From contig JAICVC010000016.1 of assembly GCA_025935515.1 (NCBI GenBank), positions 1-20,721 of the forward strand: a DNA stretch of 20,721 nt, given 5' to 3'. The stretch is from Sphingomonas sp. GTDB lineage: Bacteria > Pseudomonadota > Alphaproteobacteria > Sphingomonadales > Sphingomonadaceae. Positions 1 through 5,205 of the stretch are shown piece after piece. Each line of letters starts with the position of its first letter. The stretch's first letter is position 1. The position numbers were made by a program, and so were the translations under genes. A model generated the notes under the pieces. It was not told the DNA's origin. It was given only the letters and a program-made list of their open reading frames with translations, and did not search any database.

Positions 1-22
1 CTGAGTAGGGGCTGAGCGATTA

Positions 23-550
23 TTATTGCTGCGGCTGGCCGGCGCCCTGCTGCTGCTGTGCCTGCATCTGCTGCATCATCGCAGCGCCGCCGCGGACGAC
101 CTTCTGCACGCGCACCTCGAACGTAAGCGCGCTGTCCTTGGGGAAATTGGGCGGCGGCGGGCCGGCGCCGAAGGCGAGCTTCTGCGGCATTGTGAAGCGA
201 TATTGCCCGCCTTCCTGCATCCGCGTCATCGCCTCCGCGAATCCGGGGAAGACCTGGTCCATCGCGAACGGCTGCGCCCCGCCGTGGCTCTCGCTGCTGT
301 CGAGCACCGTCCCGTCGTCAGAAGTCAGGACATAGTCCATCACCGCGGCGTCGGCCCGGCCGATCGGTTCGCCGGCCCCGCTCTTGACGGTGCGGAACTG
401 CAGGCCGCTTGTCGTGACCGTTGGCCGCAGCGAGCCGGCCCCGATCCAGGCGAGGCCGATGCCGGCGGCGATGATCAGCAGAAAGCCAAGCCACAGCGCG
501 ACCGTCCGGCCGCTCTTGGCGGGGCGATGGGCGGCTTCGGCGACGGACAC
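23..550 (-). CDS. FKBP-type peptidyl-prolyl cis-trans isomerase, membrane-anchored
   Basis: Predicted proline isomerase of 175 residues. An N-terminal hydrophobic segment (about residues 18-38) should anchor it in the inner membrane with the catalytic domain in the periplasm. The FKBP fold covers about residues 48-152, with the pattern VMDYVLTSDDGTVLDSS, a VFPGFAEAM stretch and the late FAFGAGPPP-like loop (here LAFGAGPPPPNFP). The last 20 residues are a Met/Gln-rich tail that is probably disordered. The start is GTG at 550 with no strong ribosome-binding site. The gene lies 17 bp downstream of rpsU on the same strand, so the two are probably co-transcribed. The substrate is unknown. The family call is secure from the domain pattern; the localisation is inferred from the anchor. 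Confidence 0.9.
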   Translation of the reverse strand: MSVAEAAHRPAKSGRTVALWLGFLLIIAAGIGLAWIGAGSLRPTVTTSGLQFRTVKSGAGEPIGRADAAVMDYVLTSDDGTVLDSSESHGGAQPFAMDQVFPGFAEAMTRMQEGGQYRFTMPQKLAFGAGPPPPNFPKDSALTFEVRVQKVVRGGAAMMQQMQAQQQQGAGQPQQ

Positions 551-567
551 TAGCTGGGTGCTTAGGC

Positions 568-774
568 TTAGCGGGCGCCTTCGCGCTCGGCGCGCTTGCG
601 CTCGAGCTTGCGGGCGCGGCGGATCGCGGCGGCACGTTCGCGGGCGCGCTTCTCGCTCGGCTTCTCGTAGTGGCGGCGCAGCTTCATCTCGCGGTAGACG
701 CCCTCGCGCTGCAGCTTCTTCTTGAGCGCGCGCAGCGCCTGCTCGACGTTATTGTCGCGAACGATGATCTGCAT
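568..774 (-). CDS. rpsU: 30S ribosomal protein S21
   Basis: Small-subunit ribosomal protein of 68 residues, needed for efficient initiation on the 30S subunit. The start MQIIVRDNNVEQALRALKKK and the basic Arg/Lys-rich C-terminus (residues 35-68) are the family signature, and the length is normal for alphaproteobacterial S21. It is the first gene of a likely two-gene unit with the FKBP isomerase 17 bp downstream. The upstream region contains no other coding sequence, so the promoter should lie between 775 and 955. Confidence 0.97.
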   Translation of the reverse strand: MQIIVRDNNVEQALRALKKKLQREGVYREMKLRRHYEKPSEKRARERAAAIRRARKLERKRAEREGAR

Positions 775-955
775 AAAGTCCCGTCACACTCCCATTCGGG
801 CCCGTTGGGGCCGGAAACACCATCGGCGCGGCCCCGCATTCCCTGGGCCCAGCCTTTGCAAGCAATAGATTAGCGGCCCCCGAGGGAACCCTCGGCGGCG
901 CGCGGCCCTTAGCAGGGGCAACCGAAGCGTTCAACCCGTTGCCGAACCGGCCGGG
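775..955. other. rpsU upstream region
   Basis: Non-coding stretch of 181 bp between the DUF465-like gene and rpsU, both on the minus strand. It should hold the rpsU promoter, but I cannot point to convincing -35 and -10 boxes. It contains a perfect inverted repeat, CCGAGGG/CCCTCGG with two central bases (880-895). This has no T-run on either strand, so it is not a standard terminator. It could shape the rpsU leader or be incidental in G+C-rich DNA. Confidence 0.4.
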
Positions 956-1153
956 CTAGGCGTCGGCGGGCTTGTAGTTGTGGATTTTGAGCCGCAGCCC
1001 ATCGAGCTTGCGCTGGAGCGCGGCGAGCCTGACGAGGTCGGGCGGGTCGGCATCCCAGGCAAGGTTCACCTGGATCGCGACGTGATCGCGTTCATCGTTC
1101 AACCGGTCAAGCGCCGCGTCTGTGCGAAACATTCTGTTCATTGGCCGTCCCAT
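956..1153 (-). CDS. DUF465/YdcH-like small protein
   Basis: Small protein of 65 residues that looks helical, with a charged segment and the pattern FRTDAALDRLNDERD followed by DPPDLVRLAALQRKLDGL. This resembles the DUF465 (YdcH) layout of two helices joined by a Pro/Asp turn, a family without a settled function. A longer frame opens at 1219. I prefer ATG at 1153 because AAGGG sits just upstream and the 22 extra residues look like read-through of intergenic DNA. The gene ends the ordinary chromosome block; the direct repeat bounding the accessory island begins about 60 bp upstream. Existence is likely; the family assignment is moderate. Confidence 0.6.
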   Translation of the reverse strand: MGRPMNRMFRTDAALDRLNDERDHVAIQVNLAWDADPPDLVRLAALQRKLDGLRLKIHNYKPADA

Positions 1154-1214
1154 GCTTGCCCTTAAGTAGGGATTGCGGAGAAGGATTACATCAGGCGGCG
1201 GGCGGTGATCGGTG

Positions 1215-1259
1215 GGCAAAGGCTAAGCAGACTTTCCTACAGAGCTGAGGCTGCGATAA
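1215..1259. repeat. Island-flanking direct repeat, left copy
   Basis: The core TTTCCTACAG at 1233 continues to GCGATAA at 1259 and matches 3223-3249 at 23 of 27 positions in the same orientation. Weaker similarity extends left through GGCAAA and CT.AGCA, with a 3-base gap relative to the right copy. The pair brackets the Rhs remnants, the RAYT unit and the orphan lipoprotein. It may be an attachment or target duplication, or two members of a dispersed repeat family. Confidence 0.55.
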
Positions 1260-1263
1260 TCTT

Positions 1264-1470
1264 GTGCTAAGCGCCGTCGACGATGGGCCGCTCGCGCCCG
1301 CGCTGCCCAACAACGCCGGGGTAAGGACGCTGAACTACGACCCGCTGAACCGGCTCGACCTCTACAATCCGGGTACGGCCAAGCGCTTCATTTACGATGG
1401 CCCTGAAGTCGTCGCCGAGCTCGATGCGTCGGGCAACATTATCGCCCGCTACGTACGCGGGGATGCGCCG
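1264..1470 (+). pseudogene. Rhs/YD-repeat protein remnant
   Basis: The reading frame encodes an Rhs-core-like stretch: LNYDPLNRLDLYN, then RFIYDGPEVVAELDASGNI and IARYVRGD. YDPLNRL, RFxYDG and ASGNxxxRYVxGD are hallmarks of the YD repeats of Rhs and wall-associated toxin-delivery proteins. Only about 69 residues remain, with no credible start or ribosome-binding site and no Rhs C-terminus. The Rhs-like coding ends at 1470, exactly where the array of caattttggggacat motifs begins. I read it as a fragment cut by the repeat/RAYT insertion. A second tiny Rhs-like fragment lies at 3033-3089. Confidence 0.7.
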
Positions 1471-1551
1471 CAATTTTGGGGACATCGCAATTTTGGGGAC
1501 ATCGCAATTTTGGGGACATAATACTAATTAGCCGCGCAATTTTGGGGACAT
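1471..1551 (+). repeat. Four-copy caattttggggacat array at RAYT end
   Basis: The 15-base motif caattttggggacat occurs at 1471-1485, 1488-1502, 1505-1519 and 1537-1551, identical each time, at steps of 17, 17 and 32 bases. The last two copies carry the longer extension aatactaattagcc. The last copy is the right terminal inverted repeat of the RAYT unit. The array could be serial insertion footprints or a built-in cluster of recognition sites. Confidence 0.85.
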
Positions 1552-2256
1552 AATACTAATTAGCCGGACGGTCGGCTTGGGCCCACGCTTCAGCGGGCGC
1601 AGCGGCCGGCCGAGCGCCTGCTCCTGCGCGGCGAGCCATTCGTCGGCCCCAAGCGGGCGGCCGGTCCTCAAGCGCGCCTCGATCTGTTCGGCCAGCGCCT
1701 CGCCGCGAGCGTCAGCATCGCCAAGCTCGGCGCCATGACGCAGCATCGCCCGCCAATTGCGGACATGGCGCCCAAGCGCCGCGACGTCGGTCAGCCGGTC
1801 GCCGGCGACCCGCTTCCCCGCGACATGGCTGCGCGCGCTCGACCAGCGCCAGTCCTCGGCCCGCGCCGCGATCCGCGCCGCCACCGGATTGTTCTCGACG
1901 TAGCGCACCGCCGCGATCAAATGCGCGTCGCTCATCGGGTAGCTGGCGAAGCGGCCCTGGAAGAGATAGCCGCGCCAGCCCTCGCGAAAGTTGATCCGCC
2001 GCGTGTAGTGCCGGTGCGCCTCGCCCAAGGCCGCGCGAAGGCCGTCGCCGCTTGGCGGCACGAGGATGAGATGGACGTGATTGTCCATCAGGCACCAGGC
2101 GAGGCAGGAAGTGCCGGTGGCCGCGCACCCGGCCGTGAGCTCGGCGAGATAGGCCTCGCGGTCCTCGTCAGAAAAGAAGATCGGCAGGCGGCGATTGCCG
2201 CGCTGCGTGATATGATGCGGGACATGGGGGATGACGATGCGCGCGAGACGGGCCAT
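1528..2256 (-). CDS. REP-associated tyrosine transposase (Y1_Tnp, IS200-like)
   Basis: RAYT-type HuH single-strand DNA transposase of 242 residues. The start MARLARIVIPHVPHHITQRG is typical of the family. The HuH metal-binding motif is in MDNHVHLILVP (His60, His62), and the RYVENNPVAARI block at about 119-130 holds the usual C-terminal helix of the Y1 domain. RAYTs cut and rejoin short palindromic repeats and are usually single-copy rather than freely moving elements. The frame runs through the right inverted repeat: its last residues (SIMSPKLRG) and the TAA stop are encoded by the repeat motif itself. The rest of the domain looks intact, so the protein may be active. It sits between Rhs-derived fragments, opposite to their direction. 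Confidence 0.9.
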   Translation of the reverse strand: MARLARIVIPHVPHHITQRGNRRLPIFFSDEDREAYLAELTAGCAATGTSCLAWCLMDNHVHLILVPPSGDGLRAALGEAHRHYTRRINFREGWRGYLFQGRFASYPMSDAHLIAAVRYVENNPVAARIAARAEDWRWSSARSHVAGKRVAGDRLTDVAALGRHVRNWRAMLRHGAELGDADARGEALAEQIEARLRTGRPLGADEWLAAQEQALGRPLRPLKRGPKPTVRLISIMSPKLRG

Positions 2257-2316
2257 GGAGCCGACCCTACCGGCAAGCGGCGCCGCCGTCTATTTAGTAT
2301 TGTGTCCCCGGAATTG
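1537..2316 (-). mobile_element. RAYT unit with terminal inverted repeats
   Basis: The element is bounded by 27-base inverted repeats at 1537-1563 and 2290-2316, which agree at 23 of 27 positions when one is reverse-complemented. Both contain the GGGGACA core followed by AATACTAA. The only gene inside is the Y1 transposase. The left boundary is extended by three more motif copies back to 1471. Outside the right end the sequence changes to lower-G+C DNA with no Rhs similarity. Confidence 0.75.
2290..2316 (-). repeat. Right terminal inverted repeat of RAYT unit
   Basis: Reads tatttagtattgtgtccccg and onward on the plus strand and pairs with 1537-1563 at 23 of 27 positions. It lies 34 bp upstream of the transposase ATG, so it may also contain or overlap the transposase promoter. 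Only one copy is present at this end, compared with four at the other. Confidence 0.75.
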
Positions 2317-2348
2317 TGCTGAGCCCGATTTACGGAGGAGGAACGCCC

Positions 2349-2549
2349 ATGCATACGGGAGACCTCTTTTCACTGCACGCAGGCTTGTACAGAACGTTTT
2401 TCGCGTCCGTTCACACCCATCCGTACGTTAGTCCATTGTCATGGTTTCCTTCACCGGATGACGTTCGATTTGGAGCATTCCATAATTCCATCTCAATAAT
2501 CCGCACGCCTCCTTTGGGGGCATTCCCAAACTATGTCATTGGCCGCTAA
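2349..2549 (+). CDS. Small unrecognised ORF with strong ribosome-binding site
   Basis: Possible protein of 66 residues beginning MHTGDLFSLHAGLYRTFF. I do not recognise it; it has no membrane segment or motif. It is listed because GGAGGAGG (2334-2341) precedes the ATG at ideal spacing, far better than most genes in this window, and because its end overlaps the start of the lipoprotein gene by 17 bases, which would allow translational coupling. It lies immediately outside the right end of the RAYT unit in lower-G+C DNA. It could equally be a leader peptide or chance. Confidence 0.25.
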   Translation: MHTGDLFSLHAGLYRTFFASVHTHPYVSPLSWFPSPDDVRFGAFHNSISIIRTPPLGAFPNYVIGR

Positions 2550-3027
2550 GATGAAGCGTGTGGTGACACTGAAAAAGACTTGCCCGCTCCTGTCCATCAT
2601 GTCTGCTGCGATGGTCATCGTCGGCTGCGCGAAAGGTCCATCCCAAAACGACATGAACGCCGAGGAGAGCCCTGCTCTGATGCCTGAGCGGGTGATCAAG
2701 CATCCGCCAATGGCATCTACACCGCCCATTCCACTCGACCAGCTCGAAACCAAGATCGAGAAACTTTGTCCCATCGATCTCGGCCAATGGCGTCGAACTT
2801 ATGCTTACACTTGGCTTCACGATTCTAGCCGTTTTGCAAACAACGAACTAGCTTTCACGTTCGATAAGGGCCCGTATCCTGACCTTCGGCCGTCACGCAG
2901 TTGGCGTGACATTCTCGAAGTTGTGAGAATCGACGACAGGCCTGGGATAGAAGTCATATTCGGCCACTACAATTTGAAAACAGGCGCGGTGGTGTTCGAA
3001 AGGAACTCATGCCCGGATAGCGGCTGA
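2533..3027 (+). CDS. Orphan putative lipoprotein, unknown function
   Basis: Protein of 164 residues with a basic N-terminus, a hydrophobic stretch and a lipobox-like MVIVGC ending at Cys32, so probably exported and lipidated. The mature part begins with a Pro-rich linker (about 45-70). A compact domain follows with IEKLCPIDLGQWRRTYAY, FTFDKGPYPDLRPSRSW and a final Cys, so Cys77 and the C-terminal Cys could form a disulfide. I do not recognise a family. ATG at 2551 is an alternative start that gives a cleaner signal peptide. Base composition is visibly less G+C-rich than the flanking chromosome, which suggests transfer. Its position between Rhs remnants would fit an orphan immunity or cargo protein, but nothing in the sequence proves that. 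Confidence 0.65.
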   Translation: MSLAAKMKRVVTLKKTCPLLSIMSAAMVIVGCAKGPSQNDMNAEESPALMPERVIKHPPMASTPPIPLDQLETKIEKLCPIDLGQWRRTYAYTWLHDSSRFANNELAFTFDKGPYPDLRPSRSWRDILEVVRIDDRPGIEVIFGHYNLKTGAVVFERNSCPDSG

Positions 3028-3032
3028 TGTAG

Positions 3033-3089
3033 CGGCGCCGAGCGTGGATTCTCACCAAGAGCTGCGACTACGATACTCGCGGCAATTAC
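3033..3089 (+). pseudogene. Second Rhs/YD-repeat fragment
   Basis: One frame reads WILTKSCDYDTRGNY, which matches the YD-repeat pattern (TxxxxYDxxGN) of Rhs proteins. It is only about 19 codons long. It is closed upstream by a stop at 3030-3032 and downstream by a stop in the first repeat unit at 3099. Like the left remnant, it stops right where a repeat array starts. The call rests on a short motif, so confidence is moderate. Confidence 0.45.
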
Positions 3090-3090
3090 G

Positions 3091-3161
3091 AATTACGGTG
3101 ACGAATTACGTGACAGTTCAATTACGGTGACAGTTCAGTAAATTGAGTTACGGTGACAGTT
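3091..3161 (+). repeat. Four-copy aattacggtgacagtt array
   Basis: Copies occur at 3091-3102 (truncated), 3104-3118 (one base missing), 3120-3135 and 3146-3161 (agttacggtgacagtt). The motif is not related in sequence to the array at 1471, but the layout is the same: four short direct copies immediately after Rhs-like coding. Short motifs containing GGTGACAG are familiar as ends of RAYT/IS200-like units, but no transposase is next to this array. Confidence 0.75.
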
Positions 3162-3207
3162 ACCAAACTGCACCAAACCACCGATTTCCAACAATAGGCA
3201 TCGCCTA

Positions 3208-3249
3208 GGCAAAATCTGAGCATTTCCTACAGGGTTAAGGATGCGATAA
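3208..3249. repeat. Island-flanking direct repeat, right copy
   Basis: The core TTTCCTACAG at 3223 through GCGATAA at 3249 matches 1233-1259 at 23 of 27 positions. GGCAAA and CT.AGCA precede it as in the left copy. In this copy GGTTA and TAACC (3233-3251) form a 5-base inverted repeat that the left copy lacks. Confidence 0.55.
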
Positions 3250-3330
3250 CCAGGCGGCTCCGTTTCGAGGAGCGCAGCCTTCGTGCTTCACCACCCGCAA
3301 TCTGTCTGCGCCGGACGCAACGCCCTGCCT

Positions 3331-3405
3331 CGCGCGCACGCGCGCGTACGCACGCGGGGGACCATGAACTTTGTGAACATTCGCGGCCTCGCGCCCGCGG
3401 GCGCG
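3331..3405. other. Alternating purine-pyrimidine run and 16-bp palindrome
   Basis: Positions 3331-3356 alternate pyrimidine and purine without a break (cgcgcgcacgcgcgcgtacg and on), a composition prone to Z-DNA. About 35 bp later, CGCGCCCGCGGGCGCG (3390-3405) is a perfect palindrome. The region is non-coding and could form strong secondary structure on either strand. Confidence 0.6.
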
Positions 3406-3497
3406 CGCACGCGTTAGGCGTCAACTTCGTCAACTTTCACGGCGATGCTGCGGTGAACCGTTGGCCCCGCACGATGGAAGGGGAAACCTGAACATAT

Positions 3498-3533
3498 GGG
3501 TTATCCCCCATTAACCCTCTGAATGATAAGAGG
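3498..3533 (+). promoter_or_regulatory. Overlapping inverted repeats upstream of L,D-transpeptidase
   Basis: GGGTTA (3498-3503) pairs with TAACCC (3512-3517), and CCTCT (3516-3520) pairs with AGAGG (3529-3533), so two alternative hairpins share bases. They end about 33 bp before the GTG start. They could be an operator or leader structure; no promoter boxes can be assigned with confidence. Confidence 0.3.
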
Positions 3534-3566
3534 TCTGCTTCAAGTTCTGGGGAGGGCAATCCAATC

Positions 3567-4259
3567 GTGTCGTCGTTGAACCGCAGGGAAATGTTGCGTC
3601 TCGGGGGCTATGGGGCCGCCGCTGCGATTCTTTCTACCGCTGCAAGCTCGAGCGTGCTTCCGTCGCTGGTCGCCCCCGCGAGCCCGGATCCGCTGGCGCC
3701 GCTCGCGCCGCGGCCGCAGCCGGCGCAGGTGCTGACGCCGTCGGCGCCGGGCGGGATCGACCCGCAGCTGTTCGCCCGCGCCAAGGCTGCGCTCGACACC
3801 CACAAGGTGTGGCCGCGCGACACGATGGCGGTCGTCGATTTCTCCAAGCCTTCGAACGAGGAGCGGTTCTACGTCGTCAACCTCCAGAGCGGCGAGGTCG
3901 AGGCCCACCGCGTCGCCCACGGCCGCGGTTCGGACCCCGACCATTCGGGCTTCGTCGAGCGCTTCTCCAACGATTTCGGCTCCTATGCGAGCTCGAGCGG
4001 CGCCTATCTCAGCGGCGATTATTATGACGGCAAGTACGGGCTTTCGATGAAGGTCCGCGGCCTCGACTGGTCGAACTTCAACGCCGAGCCGCGCGCGATC
4101 GTCATCCACAACGCCTGGTATGCCGAAGACGACATGATCCCGATCCACGGCAAGCTCGGCCGCTCCGAAGGCTGCTTCGCGATGAGCCGCAAGAGCCAGT
4201 ATGACGTGATGCGCCGGATCGCTGGCGGCCGGATGATCTACGCCGACAAGCTGGCGTAG
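3567..4259 (+). CDS. Murein L,D-transpeptidase catalytic domain protein (YkuD_2-like), possible Tat substrate
   Basis: Protein of 230 residues of the YkuD_2-type L,D-transpeptidase family, expected to cross-link or modify peptidoglycan stem peptides in the periplasm. The catalytic Cys203 lies in GRSEGCFAM, with His181 in IVIHNAWY and His194 in IPIHGKLG completing the usual active-site set. The N-terminus NRREMLRLGG followed by an Ala-rich hydrophobic stretch resembles a twin-arginine signal, which would be unusual for this family. A Pro/Ala-rich linker covers about 36-62. The start is GTG at 3567, supported by GGGGAGGG about ten bases upstream. It is convergent with the methyltransferase gene (16-bp gap) and is the left of two L,D-transpeptidases enclosing the HDO cluster. 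Confidence 0.88.
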   Translation: MSSLNRREMLRLGGYGAAAAILSTAASSSVLPSLVAPASPDPLAPLAPRPQPAQVLTPSAPGGIDPQLFARAKAALDTHKVWPRDTMAVVDFSKPSNEERFYVVNLQSGEVEAHRVAHGRGSDPDHSGFVERFSNDFGSYASSSGAYLSGDYYDGKYGLSMKVRGLDWSNFNAEPRAIVIHNAWYAEDDMIPIHGKLGRSEGCFAMSRKSQYDVMRRIAGGRMIYADKLA

Positions 4260-4275
4260 GACACGGCATTTCCGG

Positions 4276-5205
4276 TCACTGCCGGGGTCGGATTTCGAGC
4301 CCAAACACGGCGATCCGCTCGACGTCGGCATAGCGCGGCTTGTCCAACTCTTCGCCGAACACGTCGGGATCGATCTCAGTCACGCTGAGGGATGCGTTCG
4401 CGCTCGAGCATAGCTTGGTCAGCGCTTGCAGCAGCGGCGACGTGCCGCCAACGACCGCAGCGCCCGCATAGAGCAGCATCGCCCCGCCGGGCCGAAGCGA
4501 ACGCAGAGCCTGGCTCGCCCAGTCGAGCGCGACCTCGCCGCCGAGCAGGCCGCCGCCATCGCGGTAGGCGCGCTGGCCCTCGTCCATCATGTATGGCGGG
4601 TTGGCGATCACTAGGTCGCAGCCGGCCGGAATTTCCCTCGAGGCGATGACCTCGGCCGTGACTGACGCAGCCCGAGCATTGATCCGCGCGAATGCCGCGG
4701 CCTCGGGATTGACGTCGACCAGCGTCACTCCCGCCGAGGGCATCAGCGCCGCGATGGTGATTCCGGCGGCTCCGCTTCCCGCGCCCATGTCGACGACTGT
4801 TCGCGCCGCAGCAAACTCTTCGAGGCGGGCCGTGACAAAATTGACGAAGCGATAGGTGTCGGGCCCGAAGAAAACGGCGTTCGGCGAGTGGGTGGGGTAG
4901 GATGAATGGACGAACAGGTGGTTGGCCAGGCTCGCGACCCGAACGCCGCTCCTATAAGATACTCCCCCGTTCCCCTCGACTTCGTCGAGCGCGCCCGCAC
5001 CACGCATGAGGCTTTGAAGATCGCCGTCCAGTTGGTCCAGGTGAAAGGTCCGGTTCCAGCCGAAGATGTCCGCTAGCGTGAGCTCGCGGGTGGCGCCGCG
5101 CGCCAGGACACGCTGATGAGTCGCCGGCGTGATGCAGCTGAACCGATAACGATGTGACTTGAGGCGGCGCAGCAGCTCAACCAGCGCATCCTCGTCCGTC
5201 ACCAT
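4276..5205 (-). CDS. Class I SAM-dependent methyltransferase with NPPY motif
   Basis: Predicted S-adenosylmethionine methyltransferase of 309 residues. An N-terminal domain of about 130 residues precedes the Rossmann fold. VVDMGAGSGAAG (138-149) is the SAM-binding motif I, VDVNPEAA (164-171) holds the acidic ribose-binding residue region, and ANPPYM (201-206) is the NPPY motif of enzymes that methylate a planar nitrogen, as in the PrmC/HemK and N6-adenine families. The N-terminal half does not match PrmC well enough to name it. ATG at 5205 is preferred over 5232 because it overlaps the HDO stop as ATGGTGA, implying translational coupling. Substrate unknown; the operon suggests a small molecule or peptide handled together with the HDO enzyme. 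Confidence 0.85.
   Translation of the reverse strand: MVTDEDALVELLRRLKSHRYRFSCITPATHQRVLARGATRELTLADIFGWNRTFHLDQLDGDLQSLMRGAGALDEVEGNGGVSYRSGVRVASLANHLFVHSSYPTHSPNAVFFGPDTYRFVNFVTARLEEFAAARTVVDMGAGSGAAGITIAALMPSAGVTLVDVNPEAAAFARINARAASVTAEVIASREIPAGCDLVIANPPYMMDEGQRAYRDGGGLLGGEVALDWASQALRSLRPGGAMLLYAGAAVVGGTSPLLQALTKLCSSANASLSVTEIDPDVFGEELDKPRYADVERIAVFGLEIRPRQ

Larger units (their letters stand above)
3028..3566. other. Gene-free stretch between orphan lipoprotein and L,D-transpeptidase
   Basis: No convincing gene in 539 bp. In order it holds a short Rhs-like fragment (3033-3089), four copies of an aattacggtgacagtt motif (3091-3161), the right copy of the island-flanking direct repeat (3208-3249), a 26-bp alternating purine-pyrimidine run (3331-3356), a 16-bp perfect palindrome (3390-3405) between two AACTT.GT.AAC repeats, and the upstream region of the L,D-transpeptidase with overlapping inverted repeats (3498-3533). 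Confidence 0.7.

Noticed and set aside
880..895. Intrinsic terminator CCGAGGG/CCCTCGG
   Set aside because: No T-run on either strand and only a two-base centre; not a functional terminator by sequence alone.
1264..1521. Complete small Rhs-like gene
   Set aside because: The frame continues only because the repeat motif happens to be open; there is no ribosome-binding site or Rhs ending.
1471..1551. CRISPR-like array
   Set aside because: Units are 15 bases with 2-17-base gaps, no spacers of normal length and no cas genes; they match the end of the RAYT unit.
3091..3161. CRISPR-like or replication iteron array
   Set aside because: Units nearly abut, are degenerate, and no initiator or cas gene is near.
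3227..3433. Minus-strand 68-codon frame across the GC-alternating region
   Set aside because: Its Arg/Ala repeats simply reflect the alternating GC DNA and there is no start signal.
4276..5205. prmC (release-factor glutamine methyltransferase)
   Set aside because: The NPPY and SAM motifs are shared, but the N-terminal domain does not show the usual PrmC pattern and there is no prfA neighbour.
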